Shown here: in pieces, positions 1 through 10,177 of the stretch
Position numbering within the stretch: the stretch's first letter is position 1
Layout: each line of letters starts with the position of its first letter
NCBI RefSeq assembly: GCF_009829325.1
Contig: NZ_VUOS01000010.1
Location: 169,779-233,778, forward strand
Length of the DNA: 64,000 bases
Reading direction: 5' to 3'
DNA from: Nocardia sp. CY41
Lineage (GTDB): Bacteria; Actinomycetota; Actinomycetes; Mycobacteriales; Mycobacteriaceae
Position numbers and translations under genes: made by a program
The notes under the pieces: model-generated
What the model saw: the letters and a program-made list of their open reading frames with translations, nothing else
Databases searched by the model: none
Told to the model about the DNA's origin: nothing

Positions 1-435
1 GACGTGTCGGTCTACGACTACTCGAAGAACCTCGACGACTACTTCACCAAGGTGAAGGCCGGATCGACGGGCCAGTTCCTCGAGGAGTTCGACGACGCGA
101 CCAAGGCGCTGAAAGACGCCATGGTGCAAGCGCAGGTCAAGTCCTGGGTCGATGACGTGCAGTGCGGATACCAGGCCGGTGACAAGACCTCGGCCAAGGT
201 GCTGGTCACCCTCACGCAGTATCGGACCAACTTCACCCAGACCAACCCCGAGCGACAGTTCGTGGTGGTGATCGCCCAGCTGCAGAAGTCCGGCGACAAG
301 TGGCTGGTCGAGAAGCTCGATTCGCCGATGCTGAAGGGCGCGGGCACCGGCCTGCCGGGCGCTCCCGCGCCGGGCGGCGCTCCGGCTCCGCAGCAGGCAC
401 CGTCTGGTCAGCCCGCACCGCAGCCGGGTAACTAG
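1..435 (+). CDS. Mce-associated membrane protein, 3' part (5' end outside window)
   Basis: The reading frame is already open at base 1, so the gene is cut by the window edge; a GTG at base 4 is in frame but is probably internal. The visible 144 residues resemble the periplasmic NTF2-like C-terminal part of Mce-associated proteins (a helix starting DYSKNLDDYF, then strands ending in KWLVEKLDSPM). A Pro/Ala/Gly-rich tail of about 30 residues follows. Proteins of this family accompany Mce lipid-import complexes in mycolic-acid bacteria and are normally anchored by one N-terminal membrane helix, which would lie upstream. The family call is by pattern recognition; no Mce permease or YrbE gene is in view to confirm it. 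Confidence 0.7.
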   Translation, partial: DVSVYDYSKNLDDYFTKVKAGSTGQFLEEFDDATKALKDAMVQAQVKSWVDDVQCGYQAGDKTSAKVLVTLTQYRTNFTQTNPERQFVVVIAQLQKSGDKWLVEKLDSPMLKGAGTGLPGAPAPGGAPAPQQAPSGQPAPQPGN

Positions 436-442
436 CCGAGCG

Positions 443-477
443 CCTCCGGCGGTGGGCCGAGCCACCACCGCCGGAGG
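443..477 (+). terminator. Hairpin terminator after the Mce-associated gene
   Basis: A perfect 13-bp stem (CCTCCGGCGGTGG at 443-455 with CCACCGCCGGAGG at 465-477) and a 9-base loop lie 8 bases after the stop codon. There is no U-tract, as is common in actinobacteria. It lies between convergent genes and may serve both strands. Confidence 0.7.
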
Positions 478-512
478 TCATTCGGGCAGCCTGCGACGAT
501 TCGCCCGGCGAA

Positions 513-1085
513 TCAGAACAGCGTCAAAGTCTGTGGCGCCGACGGCGCGGCCGCCTTCCCCGCGGCCTTGCTCTTCGGCGCTTCCGGCGCCGTCGGCGTT
601 TCCTCCACAGTCACCGCGAGCATCTCCACGGTGTTCGCCTCGGCGACAGCCGCGGTGACCGCGGCCTGCCGAGCCGCTTCTCCAGCCAGTGCGTCGGCCT
701 GCTCGTTGAAGTAGTTGCCGACATGTCCGCGTACCCAACGGAAGCGGACCGGGCCCGGCCTGCTCGCGATGGCCCCATCGATCTGCCGGACGAGTTCGAC
801 GTTCTTCACCGCGCCGCCGGTGGACGTGCGCCAGCCGTTGAGCCGCCACCCCGACACCCATTCCGAGGCGCATTTGATCGCGTACAGCGAATCGCTCTCG
901 ATGAGCAGCGGTTCGGACCCGGGGTGGGCGACGATCGCTTCCAGCACCGCGCGCAACTCCGCGACCTGGTTGGTGCCGGATGCGGCTCCCCCGCTGGCCG
1001 AGGAGCCCTGATGATTGACCCAAGCCCAGCCGATGGCGCCGCCGGGATTGCGGAGGCAGGATCCGTCGGTGCTCACGATGATCAT
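513..1085 (-). CDS. Ribonuclease H family protein with C-terminal extension
   Basis: This 190-residue protein is an RNase HI-type nuclease, cleaving RNA in RNA/DNA hybrids. The acidic metal-binding residues are visible in order: Asp in STDGS near the N-terminus, Glu in AELRAV, Asp in IESDS and Asp in NEQADALA; the RGHVGNYFNE segment is typical of RNase HI. After about residue 140 an Ala/Glu/Pro-rich tail of about 50 residues follows that is not part of the catalytic fold. The start at 1085 puts the first beta strand at the N-terminus and leaves 10 bases to the upstream SRPBCC stop; an in-frame start at 1115 would overlap that gene. The two are probably co-transcribed. Confidence 0.85.
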   Translation of the reverse strand: MIIVSTDGSCLRNPGGAIGWAWVNHQGSSASGGAASGTNQVAELRAVLEAIVAHPGSEPLLIESDSLYAIKCASEWVSGWRLNGWRTSTGGAVKNVELVRQIDGAIASRPGPVRFRWVRGHVGNYFNEQADALAGEAARQAAVTAAVAEANTVEMLAVTVEETPTAPEAPKSKAAGKAAAPSAPQTLTLF

Positions 1086-1095
1086 GGCTGGCACC

Positions 1096-1566
1096 CTACG
1101 CAATCCGACCGACAAGATCGGTACCGTGGAATTCCTCTATCTCCCTCCGTAACCGCGACTCGGTCCGCCGCAGCGCCGATCTGACCGCGGCGTCCACCAG
1201 TCCTGCGCTCAGGCGCCCGACCGGTCCGCGAGGCGGACTGTACTCCGCCTCCGAGGTCAGGACCGAGCGTCCGTAACCGAGCGGGTCGAAGCGCAGCCGC
1301 AACGTGCCGGAGACGCGCCCGCGCAGCGTGTACCCGATCACCGCGTTGGGGCGGTATTCGGTGATCTCGCAGGTCGACGTCGGCTGCCAGAGCGCGAGGC
1401 GGGTGGTGATGGCGAAGACCGCGCCGAGTCCGCGGTCCTGTTCGCCCGTCGGGACGAAGTCCTCGATGCCGAACATCCAATCCGGTACGAACAGAGGGTT
1501 GTCCGTGTAATGGAAAGCGACCTCGACGGGCGCTCCGACGTCACTCGCGTACTTGATGTGGCCCAT
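1096..1566 (-). CDS. SRPBCC (START-like) family protein
   Basis: A 156-residue protein with the helix-grip layout of the polyketide cyclase/SRPBCC superfamily: an N-terminal strand (HIKYASDVGAPVEVAF), a central run of strands (CEITEYRPNAVIGYTLRG, GTLRLRFDPLGYGRSVLTSEAEYS) and a long C-terminal helix rich in Arg and Glu. Such proteins bind hydrophobic ligands; no catalytic residue can be assigned. The ATG at 1566 was chosen over 1584 because GGGAGGG lies just upstream of it. RNase H follows 10 bases downstream on the same strand. The specific ligand is unknown. Confidence 0.75.
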   Translation of the reverse strand: MGHIKYASDVGAPVEVAFHYTDNPLFVPDWMFGIEDFVPTGEQDRGLGAVFAITTRLALWQPTSTCEITEYRPNAVIGYTLRGRVSGTLRLRFDPLGYGRSVLTSEAEYSPPRGPVGRLSAGLVDAAVRSALRRTESRLRREIEEFHGTDLVGRIA

Positions 1567-1693
1567 AGGCCCTCCCTGTCCCACGACTGGCGTTAAAAGT
1601 ACTACAGCTCTCCTCTTTATTCGAGGGCTCTGGACGATTTGGTCGACCCAATTCGCAATATTGCGACCGACCGGTTGCTTGGGAGGCGGGTGT

Positions 1694-2878
1694 TCAGAGC
1701 TGGTCGACGATGTGCTCCGCGATCGGCATGGCCGAGGTCGCCGCGGGTGACGGCGCGTTGAGCAGATGAACCGAGCGTTCCGTGCGTTCGATCATGAAGT
1801 CGTGCACCAACGTGCCGTCCCGCAAGACCGCCTGCGCGCGAATGCCCGCCTCCCGGGGCAGCAGATCGGCGAGTGTCAGCTCCGGACAGTAGCGGCGGCA
1901 CTGCGCCAGATATCCGCGCTTGAACAGCGAGTTGCGCAGTTCGCGCAGGCCGGTGCGCACGTTCGCCTTGGCGACGCGGTGAAACCCGGGGAACCCGAGC
2001 ACTTCTCGCGCGTCGGTCAGATCGACGCTGCCCTTGCGATAGCCCTCCCTGGCCAGTCCGAGCACCGCGTTCGGCCCCACGGTCAGCGATCCGTCGATCA
2101 TGGGACTCAAATGCACTCCCAGGAAGGGCAATTCCGGATCGGGGATCGGATAGATCAGTGTGCGCACCAGCCCGTTGCGCTCCGGCGGCAGTTTGTAGTA
2201 CTCGCCGCGGAAGGGGACGATGCGGAAGTCGGTGCGCAGTCCGGCTGCCCGCGCCAGCCGATCGGCTTGCAGCCCCGCGCAGACGACCAGGCGGCGAGCC
2301 GTCCACGAGCCGGTCGGACCCGCGGCGGTCACCGCGTCCGTGGTCTCGGTAAGCGTGGCCACCTCGGCGCCGAACACGAATTCGCCACCCGCACCGCGTA
2401 CTTCGTCGGCGAGCGCTTCGGTCACCCGAGTGAAGTCGATGATGCCGGTGCCCGGGACGAAGAGGGCGCCGACGCCGGTGACGCGCGGTTCGCGCCGCGT
2501 GAGTTCCGCGGCGTCGATCAGTTCGACGGCCACGCCGTTGGTCATCGAACGTTCGTGCAGTGCGAGCATTCGCTCGTACTCGGCGTCGTCGGTGGCGACC
2601 AGCAATTTTCCGCAGACCCGGTACGGAATGCCGTGTGCCGCCGCGAAATCCGTGGTCCACCGGGCGCCACGGCGGCACAGCGTGGCTTTCAGACTGTCCG
2701 GCGGATAGTAGATGCCCGAGTGGATGACTCCGCTGTTGTGCCCGGTCTGATGGGCGGCCAGACGCTGGGCTTTCTCCAGCAGCACGAGGCTCGCCCCGGG
2801 ATGGCGCGCCAGGATTCGGTGCGCGGTGGCCACGCCGACGATGCCGCCGCCGATGACGCAGAAGTCGTAGGCGCTCAT
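1694..2878 (-). CDS. lhgO: L-2-hydroxyglutarate oxidase (LhgO-type FAD oxidoreductase)
   Basis: A 394-residue FAD-dependent oxidase of the DAO superfamily. The Rossmann FAD motif VIGGGIVGVATAHRIL begins at about residue 7, and QTGHNSGVIHSGIYY, characteristic of L-2-hydroxyglutarate oxidases, follows at about 45-60. FRGEYYKL and the C-terminal LLNAPSPAATSAMPIAEHI segment also fit LhgO. The enzyme oxidises L-2-hydroxyglutarate to 2-oxoglutarate, repairing a side product of central metabolism. The ATG at 2878 puts the FAD strand at the N-terminus; the open frame continues 57 codons upstream but that extension looks non-coding. Length matches the family. Confidence 0.9.
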   Translation of the reverse strand: MSAYDFCVIGGGIVGVATAHRILARHPGASLVLLEKAQRLAAHQTGHNSGVIHSGIYYPPDSLKATLCRRGARWTTDFAAAHGIPYRVCGKLLVATDDAEYERMLALHERSMTNGVAVELIDAAELTRREPRVTGVGALFVPGTGIIDFTRVTEALADEVRGAGGEFVFGAEVATLTETTDAVTAAGPTGSWTARRLVVCAGLQADRLARAAGLRTDFRIVPFRGEYYKLPPERNGLVRTLIYPIPDPELPFLGVHLSPMIDGSLTVGPNAVLGLAREGYRKGSVDLTDAREVLGFPGFHRVAKANVRTGLRELRNSLFKRGYLAQCRRYCPELTLADLLPREAGIRAQAVLRDGTLVHDFMIERTERSVHLLNAPSPAATSAMPIAEHIVDQL

Positions 2879-2900
2879 GCCGAGCAGAGTAGGCGGTCGG

Positions 2901-3569
2901 TCACACCGCGGCGGAACTCGTCTCGTCCTGCGGGGTCGCGGGCGTGTGTTCAATGGTCGCCTGCCCGGTGGGTGCGGGCCTGGACTGGCGATCGAGGCGC
3001 AGGTCGCGCTCGCCCAATTCCGGATCGGAAAGCGCGAGCCGCACTGCACCGTTGCGGGTATCCAGGTCGGTGCGCATCGTGGTCACGCCGGACGTGCCGG
3101 GCTTCTCGCGCGCGGGATCGGCGCGAAGGAAACCGGTCAGCACCGTCAAGGCATTCGTGTCCACGGTGACCGAGACGGTGTCGGCCTCGGTACGCGCGAA
3201 TTGCGCGCCGACATAGGCCTCGCCGAGGCGGACGCGGCCGGCGAGTGGCGCGGGCGGAGGCGGCGCGGCGGGCGAATCGACGAGCGGTTCGGCGACTTCC
3301 GGCTCGGTGGCGGGGAGCGTGGAAAAGGCCACGGGCAGAACGTAACTGCTGCTGGTCAGTGCCGGATAGGAGACGTATGCGCGGCCATGGTCCAGCTCAT
3401 CGGGAGCGGCCGGGACGACCGGCGCGGCGATCCGAGCATCCGGACGCTGGGTGTCGGCGATCTGCTGGACGATATAGGCGCCGGCCGCGGCGGTCAGGCT
3501 CAGACTGGCCGCACCGGCGAGCACGATGGCGGCATGCCGCGCGACCTGGGCAGGTCGATGTGCTGTCAC
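2901..3569 (-). CDS. Hypothetical secreted or membrane-anchored protein
   Basis: A 222-residue protein of unknown function. Residues 10-35 form a hydrophobic Ala-rich segment after a basic N-terminus, consistent with a signal anchor. The middle (about 90-110) is Pro/Ala-rich, and the rest is polar with a predicted beta-rich stretch (VRLGEAYVGAQF, DTVSVTVDTNALTVL). The start is GTG at 3569 with AAGGA 7 bases upstream. It ends 22 bases before the lhgO start on the same strand, so the two may share a transcript. No family recognised. Confidence 0.6.
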   Translation of the reverse strand: MTAHRPAQVARHAAIVLAGAASLSLTAAAGAYIVQQIADTQRPDARIAAPVVPAAPDELDHGRAYVSYPALTSSSYVLPVAFSTLPATEPEVAEPLVDSPAAPPPPAPLAGRVRLGEAYVGAQFARTEADTVSVTVDTNALTVLTGFLRADPAREKPGTSGVTTMRTDLDTRNGAVRLALSDPELGERDLRLDRQSRPAPTGQATIEHTPATPQDETSSAAV

Positions 3570-3933
3570 GATGCGTTCCTTTCCCTGCGACGCCGCTCCC
3601 CACAGGCGATCAGCACCGTGGAAAGCTGTACGCCCGTCCAGATTCCCTGGGCGGCGGCGCGGGATGCGGCATGGATGCGAGCAGGATCACAGCCACATGG
3701 CCATCCGGGCAGGTCAGGCCGTCGAGAAAACGCACGCTACGACGTACATGGCGGCAATGTTTCCGTGGTCACACGGACGGGTAAATATTCGGGTAGCTGG
3801 CGAGCGCCATTCTCGACTGCCATCTCGAGACACCCGGCCAACGGCGTCCGGCCGTCGACATGAACACGGCGCACCCAAGTGTGGCGCTCGCCCGCTCCCG
3901 AATCGTCATCGATCGGGTCGGGTGTGGGGCGGG
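3570..3933. other. Gene-free interval, 364 bases
   Basis: This interval separates the secreted unknown (start at 3569) from the TIGR03084 gene (stop at 3934), both on the minus strand. No convincing ORF, RNA gene or hairpin was seen. The stretch around 3750-3800 is lower in G+C than its surroundings and probably holds the promoter of the gene starting at 3569. Confidence 0.5.
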
Positions 3934-4725
3934 TCAGGTGAACTGGCCCGCCGTCCTTCCTTCACCTGTCGGCCCCGCGAAAGCCTGTGCGATAGTGAGC
4001 CATTCCGCGGCGTCGTCGCCGTGCGCGCGGATCGCCAGGTCGTCCGGATGGCGGCGCTGGGTCACCAGCAGGCAGAAGTCGAGTGCCGGGCCGGTCACCC
4101 GCTGGTCGGCGTCCTCGGGGCCCCACGCCCAGATCGTGCGATCCGGCGCGGTCAGTTCCACCCGGAATTCCGCTGCGGGCGGGGTCTTTCCGTGCACGGT
4201 GTAGGCGAAATCCCTGGTGCGCACGCCGATATGGGCCACGGTGCGCAGCCGTGCCGTGGGAGTGCGGTGCACGCCCAGGGCATCGGCCACATCCTGTCCG
4301 TGTGCCCAGGTCTCCATGATGCGGGCGGTGATCATCGACGCGGCGCTCATCGGCGGACCGAACCACGGCAATTTGACGCCCGGAGGCGTCGCGCGCAGCG
4401 CCGCGACGAGTCCCGCGCGTCCACGCCGCCAGCGATCGAGCAGCTCGGCGGGCGGTTCGGTGGCGGCTTTCTCGGCGGCCTCGTCGACGAAGGTGAGCGC
4501 CCGTGGCCCGGCTTCGGCCAGCAACTGCTGGAATCGGGCGGCATCCGCGGTGGCGATCGTCGCGATTTCGTCGGTCCAAGCCAGATGGCCGATCTGATGG
4601 GCGATGGTCCATCCCGGGGCGGGGGTGGTGCGCGCCCACTGCGCGGGCGCCAACGGGGCGACGAGTCGTTCCAGGTCCGCGCATTCGTCGGCGAAGTCGC
4701 CGAGCAACGCCTCTAGGTCAGCCAT
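3934..4725 (-). CDS. TIGR03084 family (DinB/maleylpyruvate isomerase-like) protein
   Basis: A 263-residue protein with the four-helix DinB-like fold of the mycothiol-dependent maleylpyruvate isomerase family. The N-terminal helix carries WTIAHQIGHLAWTDE with a putative metal-binding His, and IMETWAHGQDVADALG contains the second conserved His/Asp cluster. Length and start (MADLEALLGDFADECADL) fit actinobacterial TIGR03084 proteins, whose substrate is not established. The ATG at 4725 has AGGGGA upstream. A 12-base perfect palindrome lies about 80 bases upstream. Confidence 0.8.
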   Translation of the reverse strand: MADLEALLGDFADECADLERLVAPLAPAQWARTTPAPGWTIAHQIGHLAWTDEIATIATADAARFQQLLAEAGPRALTFVDEAAEKAATEPPAELLDRWRRGRAGLVAALRATPPGVKLPWFGPPMSAASMITARIMETWAHGQDVADALGVHRTPTARLRTVAHIGVRTRDFAYTVHGKTPPAAEFRVELTAPDRTIWAWGPEDADQRVTGPALDFCLLVTQRRHPDDLAIRAHGDDAAEWLTIAQAFAGPTGEGRTAGQFT

Positions 4726-4801
4726 CAGTTCCCCTGCCGGTTCCGGGCACACCGCTTCGTGTGCCGCCGTGGTCCAGCATCGCAGCGAGCTCAAAAAAAG
4801 G

Positions 4802-4813
4802 CAAGCATGCTTG
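4802..4813. promoter_or_regulatory. 12-base perfect palindrome CAAGCATGCTTG, possible operator
   Basis: The palindrome is embedded in an AT-rich stretch (poly-A on one side, TTTTAT on the other), 77 bases upstream of the TIGR03084 start and 23 bases past the DUF445 stop. Position and symmetry suggest a regulator-binding site; the regulator is unknown. Confidence 0.35.
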
Positions 4814-4836
4814 TTTTATCTTGCGCCGAGTGCCCG

Positions 4837-6192
4837 CTACCAGCCGAAGACCATCAGGTGGGCGCCTCCCACGACCAGGCCCAGCACCGCGCCGTGCAGA
4901 TACAGCAGCCAGGCGTCCTGTTCGACGGACGCGTAGAACATCTCCATGAACTCCCCCGGCGTGAGCCGCCGCAACTTGCGCGCCGCGAAATCATCGATCG
5001 TCTTGGCCTGTGCCAGGGTGAACTCCTCGTCCTCGACCAGGGTGGGGGCCAGCCCGACCGCGGCCCCCGCCGCGCCCACCGTCAGGTTGTCGAATTGGCG
5101 GCGGCCCAGTGCGGCCCGCACCAGTGAGGTCGTGGGCCCGAGCTGGCGATGGATCTCGTCGGCGATCAAGCGCTCCAGCAACTGCCTGGTCTTGTCCCCG
5201 TTCGGGCCCTCGAGCAGCTCCTTGGACAAGTTCGGCAGCGTGAGCACCTGGTAGGCCAGGATGTGCGCCAGATCGGTGGCCGCCTGCGGCTGCCGTTTCG
5301 CCAGCAGCGCCTGCTTCCACAGATATTTGTACCGCGGCTGCGGATCGCCCGGCTCGAACACCATCTTCACCGCGATGACGTTCACGATCACACCGATCGC
5401 GGCCGAGGCGAGCAGGACGATGACCCAGCCCGGAACCCAGCCCAGCACCGGAATGTGCTGGTGCACATGCAGGTACAGGGCCAGCAGCACGCCGAAGGGC
5501 GCGCCGAGCAAGCCGATGCGCACCATGAAGCGCAGCTCGGGCGCCGCGATGGTGGTGGTGAGGTCCTTGAGGATGGCCGGGTTGTCCTGCAGGTAGCGGA
5601 TCACGAATCCCTTGATGCCGATCAGCTGGTCGACGTTGTCGCCGAGCGAAGCGAACGCGCGGCGCGACAAGGCGGGCAGTTCGCGATCCACCCGCTGGTA
5701 GATCAGCTGCTTGGCGGCGCGCGGCACCGTGCGCCACAGGTCGGGGTTCTCCCGGTACATCAGTTCGTCCACCAGTGGGCGCACCTGCTCGCGCGCGAGG
5801 ACCGCGATGTAGTCGGCGATGCCGTCGAGATCGAGTTCGTGGATGAAGTCCTTGGGACTGCCGATCCGCATCAGGGCTTTGTCCACGCAGATGCTGGCCA
5901 TCTTCTCCGCGCGCGCCGGGATGAAGCCCTGGAAGCCGAGGCGGCGCCCGTCGCCGGAGAAGGTCGGCAGCACTTGGACGCGACGCGGGAAATAGGGATA
6001 GAGCACGTGCAGGCCGGGAATCCGGATGCCGCGAAAGATGATCGGCCAGAACAACATCAGCACGCCGGTCCAGTTGGTCAGCCAGCCCGCCAGCGCGCTG
6101 AAGATCGGGAATGTGATCAAGTCGACCACGAACTCGGATTGCCCGGTCAAACCTTCCCAGTCGATGAACACGCCGGCGGCGAGCGACGACAT
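4837..6192 (-). CDS. DUF445 family integral membrane protein
   Basis: A 451-residue membrane protein of the DUF445 (YheB-like) family. The first helix region (DLITFPIFSALAGWLTNWTGVLMLFWPIIF) includes the GWLTNW motif typical of the family. The middle is soluble and helical with repeated Asp/Leu/Arg segments, two hydrophobic helices lie at about 225-275 (LLGAPFGVLLALYL, WVIVLLASAAIGVIVNVIAVKM), and a final membrane helix ends the protein. The family's function is not established. It is divergent from lon, with a palindrome in the shared promoter region. Confidence 0.85.
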   Translation of the reverse strand: MSSLAAGVFIDWEGLTGQSEFVVDLITFPIFSALAGWLTNWTGVLMLFWPIIFRGIRIPGLHVLYPYFPRRVQVLPTFSGDGRRLGFQGFIPARAEKMASICVDKALMRIGSPKDFIHELDLDGIADYIAVLAREQVRPLVDELMYRENPDLWRTVPRAAKQLIYQRVDRELPALSRRAFASLGDNVDQLIGIKGFVIRYLQDNPAILKDLTTTIAAPELRFMVRIGLLGAPFGVLLALYLHVHQHIPVLGWVPGWVIVLLASAAIGVIVNVIAVKMVFEPGDPQPRYKYLWKQALLAKRQPQAATDLAHILAYQVLTLPNLSKELLEGPNGDKTRQLLERLIADEIHRQLGPTTSLVRAALGRRQFDNLTVGAAGAAVGLAPTLVEDEEFTLAQAKTIDDFAARKLRRLTPGEFMEMFYASVEQDAWLLYLHGAVLGLVVGGAHLMVFGW

Positions 6193-6214
6193 CGATGGGA
6201 CTCCTCAAGCCGAT

Positions 6215-6230
6215 CCGGCGGTACCGCCGG
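6215..6230. promoter_or_regulatory. 16-base perfect palindrome upstream of the DUF445 gene
   Basis: CCGGCGGTACCGCCGG is fully self-complementary and lies 23-38 bases upstream of the DUF445 start in the region shared with lon. It could be an operator or an mRNA hairpin. Confidence 0.35.
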
Positions 6231-6346
6231 TATGAGATATCAAGGTCCCCACGTTCTCATTGCCTTGGAGGGGGTGTCAACGCTCGGCGGGTCTTCGCCG
6301 TGAGCGAACGGACCGGTTGGGGTGGAACAAAGAGGGGCAGGCCGGG

Positions 6347-6367
6347 GTTGAGTAGGCATCGCTCAAC
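6347..6367. promoter_or_regulatory. HAIR-like inverted repeat (probable HspR site) upstream of lon
   Basis: GTTGAGT, seven bases, then GCTCAAC. The established HspR-associated inverted repeat is CTTGAGT-N7-ACTCAAG, so arm length, spacing and six of seven bases per arm agree. It lies 20 bases before the lon start codon, consistent with heat-shock repression as described for lon of other actinobacteria. Confidence 0.7.
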
Positions 6368-6386
6368 TTTTGGAAGGGTCGAAGAC

Positions 6387-8777
<2,391 letters not shown>

Positions 8778-8787
8778 CCTGGGCTGC

Positions 8788-8822
8788 AACGGCCGGGCAC
8801 GGCAACTCCGTGCCCGGCCGTT
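8788..8822 (+). terminator. Strong hairpin terminator after lon
   Basis: A perfect 15-bp stem (AACGGCCGGGCACGG at 8788-8802 and CCGTGCCCGGCCGTT at 8808-8822) with a 5-base loop lies 10 bases past the lon stop. The rest of the interval to 9073 shows no gene. Confidence 0.85.
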
Positions 8823-9073
8823 CGCATGCCGGCGAGCAGGCGGACCCACGCTGTCCGGCCGTGGTCGGGCTGAGCAGGCGGTTCGTCCTCCCGGCAGCGG
8901 ACCATCGTGCGGCTCGTCCCGCTGAACAGCCACAGCACGTCGCTGCGAGTTCTGGCGTGCGGTCGCCGTCCCGCGCACCCGCTGCGCGATCCGCACAGGT
9001 GCAGCCCGGCCGACGCCGATCAGGCTGGCTCGTTGTGGACCGGGCAGCGCTTCTCCTACCTCTTCGGGTGGCG

Positions 9074-9526
9074 TCAGGCGCCGGTATTCGCCCCGGTCAG
9101 GTCGGCTTCCGCGAGTCGGGTGGTGCCCTGGGCCACCGCGCAGAGGACGGGTGCGCGGTCCGGGCTCTCCGCGTAGATCTCGCAGTGCGCGACCGCCTGG
9201 CGACGCGTCCACCCGGTGACGGCAGCCTCGACGCGCAAGCGGTCGCCCGCGGCGGGGCGGAGGTAGGTGATCGTCACGCCGCCGGTGAGCACGTTCGCGC
9301 CGAGAACCGTTCCGGCGGCGAAGGTGAGGGCGTTGTCGGCGGCGTAGGCGAGCACACCGCCGTGCGCGTAGCCGAACTGCTGGGTCAGTTCCCGGCGCAA
9401 CGGGATGACCAGGGTGGCCGCCCCGTCGCCGAACGCGGTGATCTCGGTGCCCACCAGGGTGGCGAACGGCTGCGCGGCCAGGACCTTCTTGGCGCTGTCG
9501 AGGTCGAGGGTCATCGTGGTCGTCAT
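9074..9526 (-). CDS. PaaI-type hotdog-fold thioesterase
   Basis: A 150-residue hotdog-fold protein of the PaaI/YdiI thioesterase group, which hydrolyses acyl-CoA or aryl-CoA thioesters. QQFGYAHGGVLAYAADNA matches the conserved HGG segment on the central helix, and GGVTITYLRPAAGDRLRVEA is the typical second half. The ATG at 9526 lies inside the stop codon of the upstream TetR gene (4-base ATGA overlap), so the two are translationally coupled. The thioesterase is the probable target, or at least the cotranscribed partner, of that regulator. Confidence 0.85.
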   Translation of the reverse strand: MTTTMTLDLDSAKKVLAAQPFATLVGTEITAFGDGAATLVIPLRRELTQQFGYAHGGVLAYAADNALTFAAGTVLGANVLTGGVTITYLRPAAGDRLRVEAAVTGWTRRQAVAHCEIYAESPDRAPVLCAVAQGTTRLAEADLTGANTGA

Positions 9527-10107
9527 CGGGAGACCTCCCCAGCGGCTCGGGTGCGATCGGCGGCGAGGGCGAGCCAGGCGGCGTCGGCCAGTTCGCCCGC
9601 GACTTCGGCCGGGGCGATACGCATCTCCCCGCCCAGCCACTGCCGCGTGTATTCCTGCGCCGGACCCAGCCACAGCGCGTAGACCAGGTCGATCGGAAGA
9701 TCGCGAACCGTCCCGTATCCCGCGTGCGTGCGCCACCACCGCGTCACGTCCGAGAGGAAGCGGCGGTTGCTCTCGCTCTCGCGCACCCCTGGGGGCCGGG
9801 CGGAGGTGAGCACCGTCGCGCGGTACTGGTTTTCGCTCACCCATCGCAGATGCTCACGCACGCCGGCGGTGACGCCTTCGCGCGCGTCGGTGCTGTCGCC
9901 GACCACCGCCCAGAAGTGCGCTTGGTAGTCCGCCAGCGCGTTGGCCCAAACCTGCCGGTACAGGTCGGCCTTGTCCGGGAAGTGGTGATAGAGCGCTCCG
10001 ACGCTGGCGCCCGCCGCGTCCCGGATCTGGACCAGGGTCGCGTCGAGGGTGCCGTGCTCGGCGAACTGGCGCTCGGCCGCCAACAGCAACCGATCTCGAA
10101 TCTTCAT
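9523..10107 (-). CDS. TetR family transcriptional regulator
   Basis: A 194-residue regulator with an N-terminal TetR helix-turn-helix (about 5-50: LLLAAERQFAEHGTLDATLVQIRDAAG, then SVGALYHHFPDKADLYRQVW). The C-terminal ligand-binding half contains Trp-rich helices and is not assignable to a ligand. Its stop overlaps the thioesterase start by four bases. A CAGAA-N5-TTCTG inverted repeat begins 3 bases upstream of the start codon and probably mediates autoregulation. It is divergent from dinB. Confidence 0.88.
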   Translation of the reverse strand: MKIRDRLLLAAERQFAEHGTLDATLVQIRDAAGASVGALYHHFPDKADLYRQVWANALADYQAHFWAVVGDSTDAREGVTAGVREHLRWVSENQYRATVLTSARPPGVRESESNRRFLSDVTRWWRTHAGYGTVRDLPIDLVYALWLGPAQEYTRQWLGGEMRIAPAEVAGELADAAWLALAADRTRAAGEVSR

Positions 10108-10110
10108 AAG

Positions 10111-10125
10111 CAGAATTTAGTTCTG
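10111..10125. promoter_or_regulatory. Inverted repeat CAGAA-N5-TTCTG, putative TetR operator
   Basis: It starts 3 bases before the TetR start codon and about 53 bases before the divergent dinB start. The arms are perfect. Placement at the regulator's own translation start supports autoregulation. Confidence 0.5.
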
Positions 10126-10177
10126 TCAGCCGCGCGGCGCAACGCCGGATGTCGCAGGTCTGCGGTAAGAACGAGAG

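Noticed and set aside
1766..3169. Plus-strand open frame opposite lhgO
   Set aside because: Shadow of the LhgO gene; no start signal and Gln/Arg/Gly-rich composition.
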